Source: Aquifex sp.
Lineage (GTDB): Bacteria > Aquificota > Aquificia > Aquificales > Aquificaceae
Direction of reading: 5' to 3'
NCBI GenBank assembly: GCA_003978875.1
Contig: QNXQ01000039.1
Location: forward strand, 1-9,171
Length of the DNA stretch: 9,171 bases
Of this stretch, positions 5,870-9,171 are shown in pieces. The notes under the pieces are model-generated. The model ran no database searches and was not told where the DNA came from. It saw only the letters and a program-made list of their open reading frames with translations. The stretch's first letter is position 1. Each line of letters starts with the position of its first letter. A program made the translations under genes and the position numbers.

Positions 5870-6461
5870 ATTCTTTTAATATTCCGTATAACTTTCTCAG
5901 AGCTTTTCCCCTGTGGGATATTAAATCTTTATCCTCGGGACTCAGCTCAGCCATAGTTTTATCGTATCCCTCAGGAATAAATATAGGGTCATAACCGAAA
6001 CCTTTATCTCCTCTTGGGCTTTCCGTTATTACGCCTTTTACTTCTCCCTCTACAAAGAAACCTTTATCTTTATCGTAAAAAACTATTACCGCAACAAACT
6101 TCGCTCTTCTGTTCTTTTCGTCTTTAAGAATTCTCAAAAGCTTTTTTATATTAGCCTCATCTTTTGATTCTTTTATCTCTTCCTTTCCCCATAAATCAAT
6201 TTCGTAAAATCTACTGGAGTATATGCCCGGGTAAGGAGCTATAGCTTCTACAATAAGCCCGGAGTCATCGGCAACGGTAGGCATTTTAAATTTTTCATAG
6301 TAGGCTTTAGCTTTTAAATAGGCGTTCTCAAGAAAAGACGTTCCTGACTCTTGAACCTCTATTTTTTCGGGTGGATTAATTACCTCAATACCCAAAGGTT
6401 CAAGAATCCTTTTGAATTCTTTAAGCTTCCCTTTATTCGTTGTAGCTACTAAAAGTCTCAT
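5850..6461 (-). CDS. rdgB: dITP/XTP pyrophosphatase (HAM1/RdgB)
   Basis: The enzyme hydrolyses ITP, dITP and XTP to monophosphate plus pyrophosphate, keeping deaminated purines out of DNA and RNA in the cytosol. This matters at high temperature, where purine deamination is fast. The 203 residues are typical. The visible motifs are TTNKGKLKEFKRIL (7-20), ESGTSFLENAYLKAKAYYE (38-56), ADDSGL (64-69, catalytic Asp66), the specificity loop PRGDKGFGYDPIF (149-161) and KDLISHRGKAL (178-188). Nothing is missing. The ATG overlaps the TGA of the NYN gene (ATGA), and there is no independent Shine-Dalgarno, so it is translationally coupled. Its own 3' end overlaps the gamma-like gene by 20 bp. Confidence 0.96.
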   Translation of the reverse strand: MRLLVATTNKGKLKEFKRILEPLGIEVINPPEKIEVQESGTSFLENAYLKAKAYYEKFKMPTVADDSGLIVEAIAPYPGIYSSRFYEIDLWGKEEIKESKDEANIKKLLRILKDEKNRRAKFVAVIVFYDKDKGFFVEGEVKGVITESPRGDKGFGYDPIFIPEGYDKTMAELSPEDKDLISHRGKALRKLYGILKECEKIFG

Positions 6462-7075
6462 GATGTAAAGAACTTTTTGAGTTTATTCCAAAAACCTTCT
6501 TTTCCCTTTTCTTCCTCTTTCACAGGAACTATTTCAGGTTGTTTTTCTTCCATTATGAACACATCTATATAATCATCGAGCAGTATAAATCTATCACAAA
6601 CCTTTCTCAAGCTGTATGAACTTGTTTTTTTAAACGTAGCATTTTCCACTCTTTTTCCTAAACTTTGTACTGCTTCAACCGTATGTATAAAATCACTATC
6701 ACCACTTACCAGTATGGCGGTATCGTAAGCGTTTCTGTAAGCCAAGGAGAGCATATCTGTTGCAAGCATTATATCTACTTCCTTCTCCAAGTATTCTCCA
6801 CTGGGAAGTTTCCTCAAGTTTGCTGTTTTTACCTTTATTCCCATAAGAGAAAGTTCATCAAGGAAACGTCTTTGTCTCATTAAGCTGTCCCACTCGGGAG
6901 TACCTTTCTTTACATCCTTTTCTTGTGGAACAGCGGTATAAAAGTAAGCACGCACAAGGTAACGCCCCTCCCTGAGAAACTCTACCAGCTTTGAATAATC
7001 TACCTTTATATTTAGATACCTTATTCCATGAAACAGATTTGAGCCGTCTATAAATATCATTAATCTCTCATTCAT
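6458..7075 (-). CDS. LabA-like NYN-domain nuclease (DUF88)
   Basis: NYN domains are PIN-fold metal-dependent RNases. This 205-residue protein has FIDGSNLFHG (8-17, acidic Asp10 and Asn13), EVDIMLATDML (99-109, Asp101 and Asp107) and LVSGDSDF (122-129, Asp126 and Asp128), the full set of acidic residues for metal binding. The segment RAYFYTAVP (42-50) and the GIKVKTANLR strand (79-88) fit the fold. After about residue 175 the chain becomes a charged linker (EEKQPEIVPVKEEEKGKEG) ending in a short aromatic/basic segment, FWNKLKKFFTS. That tail is probably a docking or membrane-contact peptide. Family members include cyanobacterial LabA, a KaiC-linked clock output protein. The ATG overlaps the eRF1-like gene's TGA (ATGA), and rdgB follows the same way. 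I infer RNase activity; the target is unknown. Confidence 0.88.
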   Translation of the reverse strand: MNERLMIFIDGSNLFHGIRYLNIKVDYSKLVEFLREGRYLVRAYFYTAVPQEKDVKKGTPEWDSLMRQRRFLDELSLMGIKVKTANLRKLPSGEYLEKEVDIMLATDMLSLAYRNAYDTAILVSGDSDFIHTVEAVQSLGKRVENATFKKTSSYSLRKVCDRFILLDDYIDVFIMEEKQPEIVPVKEEEKGKEGFWNKLKKFFTS

Positions 7076-8295
7076 AGCTTAAATCTCAAGAACGCAGCAA
7101 GACCATCAACTTTTTTCTGAAGCTCTTTATCTATAATTACTTCCACGGTAGCCTTCTGGTCAAGAGCTTCCTCCAAAGCTTCATCAACGATATCACTGAG
7201 CGGAATAGCTTTCTCGTCGGGAAGAGGACATTCAGGTTTTAGGAAAGCTAAATGGCTTTTGGGACAAAGATATCCGGGTTTTTCGAAATCCTCGGGCAAA
7301 ATAAGAGTCCTTACATTTCCTATCGCGAGCATTTCTAAAACTCTGGATGTTCCGTTTACAGCAAGTCCTTTCCCTTTAAGCTCCTCAAGCTCGTTAATAA
7401 TTTCCTTTTCCTGTTCCCTATCCTTTTGCCAAAGTAGATTTAGAGTCTTTTCCCAGACCTGGTGAGGTTTTGCTTCTTCAGGTGTAATTTCTATATAGCC
7501 CACAAGTCTTTCTCTTACATAGGGATGAAGGAAATTTTCTATTTGCTTTAGACCTTCTTCTAAAAATCCTCCTATTATCAACTTATCAAAATAAACCCTT
7601 TTCCATTCTTCGAATAGTGCATCGGAAGCGAGTTTTAAGATTTTATGCCATTCTTCTTTGAGTCTTGTGTGGAAACGCCATTCTCCCATTCCATGTTGAA
7701 TTACATTAGGAGATGCAACTCTGGAAGGCATTCTGTATTGAAATGTTCCCTCGGCTCCTTTAAGAAGTGCTCCTCCGCTGTGGAATCTGTGAGCCCTGGT
7801 GGTTAGTGGTTCTAAGAAATCAAGCTTTTCTTCTATACCTGTAATATCCATAAGGAAATACCTTATATGCTTTCTATCCAGTAAAAGGATGGCAATTCTA
7901 CCGAGTTCTTCATCAATTGCTGCGATTTCTCTAACGAGCGGGTCGGGAGAAAACATAAGTCTGTTTCTGTAAACGTAAGGAAGCTTGATATATTCAAAAA
8001 GACCTAATTTTGAACAGGAAAATATGGCAATCCCTCTACAACCTTCGAGGTTCTTCGGGTCGGATAAAAATTCTTGAATATTTTTAATGTCATCCTTTAT
8101 TGATTCAAGAGTTTCTTTGTCAAGGTTAAAAGCTTCCAGATCTTTTTCCTTTTTCTTAACCAAATCTTTATAAATTATCAGATATTTATTGTTTTGCCTA
8201 TCTTCGGGAGTAAGTTTTAGGTAAAGGGTTGTTATAAAGTATTTTTCTGGTCTAAAAGAAGCCAATCTTTCAAGACTTTGTCTCAAATCAACCAT
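7072..8295 (-). CDS. eRF1-like protein (baeRF/VLRF1-type release factor family)
   Basis: These 407 residues look like the middle and last domains of archaeo-eukaryotic release factors, as in bacterial baeRF families. Residues 1-130 have the family's N-terminal coiled/alpha-beta region (EGCRGIAIFSC). IAILLLDRKHIRYFLMDITG (134-153) is the eRF1 domain-2 opening strand pair. HRFHSGGALLKGAEG...HGMGEWRFHTRLKEEWHKIL (169-220) occupies the loop and helix where eRF1 has GGQ. The domain-3 signature is FDKLIIGG (236-243), then LHPYVRERLVGYIEI (256-270). GTSRVLEMLAIGNVRTLILPED (315-336) and a Cys/His pair of turns (C344, H348, C356) follow. A classical GGQ is absent. It has the operon's best ribosome site and lies 28 bp after the coiled-coil gene. 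A role in peptidyl-tRNA hydrolysis or ribosome rescue is inferred from the family. Confidence 0.78.
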   Translation of the reverse strand: MVDLRQSLERLASFRPEKYFITTLYLKLTPEDRQNNKYLIIYKDLVKKKEKDLEAFNLDKETLESIKDDIKNIQEFLSDPKNLEGCRGIAIFSCSKLGLFEYIKLPYVYRNRLMFSPDPLVREIAAIDEELGRIAILLLDRKHIRYFLMDITGIEEKLDFLEPLTTRAHRFHSGGALLKGAEGTFQYRMPSRVASPNVIQHGMGEWRFHTRLKEEWHKILKLASDALFEEWKRVYFDKLIIGGFLEEGLKQIENFLHPYVRERLVGYIEITPEEAKPHQVWEKTLNLLWQKDREQEKEIINELEELKGKGLAVNGTSRVLEMLAIGNVRTLILPEDFEKPGYLCPKSHLAFLKPECPLPDEKAIPLSDIVDEALEEALDQKATVEVIIDKELQKKVDGLAAFLRFKL

Positions 8296-8301
8296 CCGTT
8301 C

Positions 8302-8307
8302 CCTCCT
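8302..8307 (-). promoter_or_regulatory. Strong Shine-Dalgarno of the eRF1-like gene
   Basis: The minus strand reads AGGAGG (complement of 8302-8307), followed by GAACGG and then ATG at 8295, giving a 6-nt spacing. It fixes the start. It also marks a new ribosome loading point within the operon, unlike the three downstream genes, which rely on overlapping start and stop codons. Confidence 0.8.
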
Positions 8308-8323
8308 AAATTTACAAATGTTA

Positions 8324-9171
8324 TTATAACTTATCTTTTAAAGCTTCTATAAACCTTGCCTTATCCTTATCCTCTTCCGAATCAAGAATTCCTAAAACTA
8401 CCCATTTTCCTTTTTCTTTCTTAAGGTAAACCCTTCCACCTGAAAACTTCAATTTGTAAATATTTTTATCCGTAGCAAGCGTTTCGAGTTTTATATTACC
8501 CTTTAACTTTTCAATTTCCTTAAGAATATTCCTTTTTCTGTTAGCATCCAGTTTTATAAAATCCCTTATTGAATCTTCAGTAAATTGAATATAAGGAAAT
8601 AAAAGTTTTAAAAATTCTCCGTAGACTTCTCTCTTTTTATAACTTTCCCTTTGAAGATTTTCCTTTTCAAGTTCTAATTTTTCAACTTTTCGCTGTAGTT
8701 CGTCTATTTTTTCTTGCATTTCCCTTACTTTTTCTCTGAGGTTTCTGTTTTCCTTATCGTATATATCTATCAAATCTTGAAGCTCTAAAACTTCCTTTAT
8801 AAGCTTTTTTCTTTCCTTCCTTAATTCTTTTACCTCTTTACTTCCTTTCTTTTTTTCCTCTTCTTTACCCAAAAGCTCTAAAAGTTGAAAGAGCTTTCTA
8901 TTGGCTTCTAACAACTTTGTTTCTTTCTCTCTTTGTTTTTCAAGCTCTTTTTCCAGCTTGGAAATTTTTTCCTTAAAGATAGCTATTTCCTTCTCCTTCT
9001 CCTTTATCTTTTTTACATCCTCCTTTAACCTTTTAGCCTCTTCTAAACTTTTCTCTTTCTGCTCTAACTGGATTTTCAAGAGGGAAATGTTCTTCTTAAA
9101 CTCGTTAATTTTCTCTTCTATTTCTATCCTTTTCCTTTTATTTTCCTCGAGTTCATCTAAAAGTTTTCTCC
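8324..9171 (-). CDS. Long coiled-coil protein with C-terminal globular domain, N-terminus outside the window
   Basis: The frame stays open to the right edge (281 codons visible). A TTG at 9079 is only an internal Leu, so the N-terminus lies beyond the window. Numbered from the edge, residues 1 to about 175 are an almost unbroken heptad-rich Lys/Glu coiled coil with a likely hinge near 97-110 (LELLGKEEEKKKGSK). It has no signal peptide or membrane segment in view. Residues 181-281 are globular: FLKLLFPYIQF, DSIRDFIKLDANRKRNILKEIEKL, IYKLKFSGGRVYLKKEKG, KWVVLGILDSEEDKDKARFIEAL. The last part has the 'Lxx..RvyF...g..vvL.....K' order of RelE/ParE/HigB-type folds, so it may be a RelE-like domain used as a ribosome- or RNA-contacting module. 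That is a pattern reading only. The downstream eRF1-like gene starts 28 bp after its stop. Confidence 0.8.
   Translation of the reverse strand, partial: RKLLDELEENKRKRIEIEEKINEFKKNISLLKIQLEQKEKSLEEAKRLKEDVKKIKEKEKEIAIFKEKISKLEKELEKQREKETKLLEANRKLFQLLELLGKEEEKKKGSKEVKELRKERKKLIKEVLELQDLIDIYDKENRNLREKVREMQEKIDELQRKVEKLELEKENLQRESYKKREVYGEFLKLLFPYIQFTEDSIRDFIKLDANRKRNILKEIEKLKGNIKLETLATDKNIYKLKFSGGRVYLKKEKGKWVVLGILDSEEDKDKARFIEALKDKL

Noticed and set aside
6665..6883. Plus-strand open frame opposite the NYN gene
   Set aside because: It is antisense to the NYN catalytic motifs, with no ribosome site or plausible protein composition.
9077..9079. TTG as a start codon for the coiled-coil protein
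   Set aside because: The same frame continues without a stop for 30 more heptad-like codons to the window edge, so this is an internal Leu.
8630..9171. Pyrimidine-rich stretch on the plus strand that looks like low-complexity repeat DNA
   Set aside because: It is the complement of Lys/Glu codons (AAA, GAA, AAG) of the coiled coil and has no fixed repeat unit.

Overview
The window looks like chromosomal DNA from a thermophilic bacterium of the Aquifex type (Aquificota). The proteins are rich in Lys, Glu and Ile and poor in Gln, Arg is mostly AGA/AGG, the DNA is AT-leaning, and genes are packed with 4-30 bp overlaps. This assignment is inferred from composition and gene content; no marker gene proves it. 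I see no rRNA, tRNA, CRISPR array, insertion sequence or long repeat.

Layout from left to right. (1) The last 37 codons of a membrane protein enter on the + strand (2-115). An 89-bp gap with nothing recognisable follows. (2) A minus-strand operon reads right to left: a bifunctional-type phosphoglucose/phosphomannose isomerase, truA (tRNA pseudouridine synthase A) overlapping it by 8 bp, and an unrecognised 78-residue protein. (3) A divergent promoter region (about 2194-2279) holds a near-consensus + promoter with a perfect 7+7 bp inverted repeat over its -10 box. (4) A plus-strand operon follows: two integral membrane proteins that look like diverged tandem paralogs, the first with a ClpS/L7-L12-like N-terminal domain, then a single-domain KaiC-like ATPase with a very strong Shine-Dalgarno. 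(5) The rest is a minus-strand operon running from beyond the right edge to 4670: a long coiled-coil protein with a possible RelE-like C-terminal domain (cut by the window edge), an eRF1-like (baeRF/VLRF1-type) protein, a LabA-like NYN nuclease, rdgB (ITP/XTP pyrophosphatase), and an orphan ATP-synthase gamma-like protein with a delta-subunit-like C-terminal extension. The last four genes are joined by overlaps of 4, 4 and 20 bp.

Two things stand out. One is the gamma-like protein: it keeps the long N- and C-terminal helices and central domain of F1 gamma, has lost the DRGLCGG segment, and appends what resembles the C-terminal domain of the F1 delta subunit. Its 3' end overlaps the KaiC-like ATPase gene by 30 bp on the opposite strand. 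The other is the cluster of a coiled-coil/RelE-like protein, an eRF1-like protein and an NYN RNase, which looks like an undescribed translation-rescue or RNA-decay module, with a nucleotide-pool sanitiser in the same transcript. Both are family-pattern readings made by eye, without database searches.
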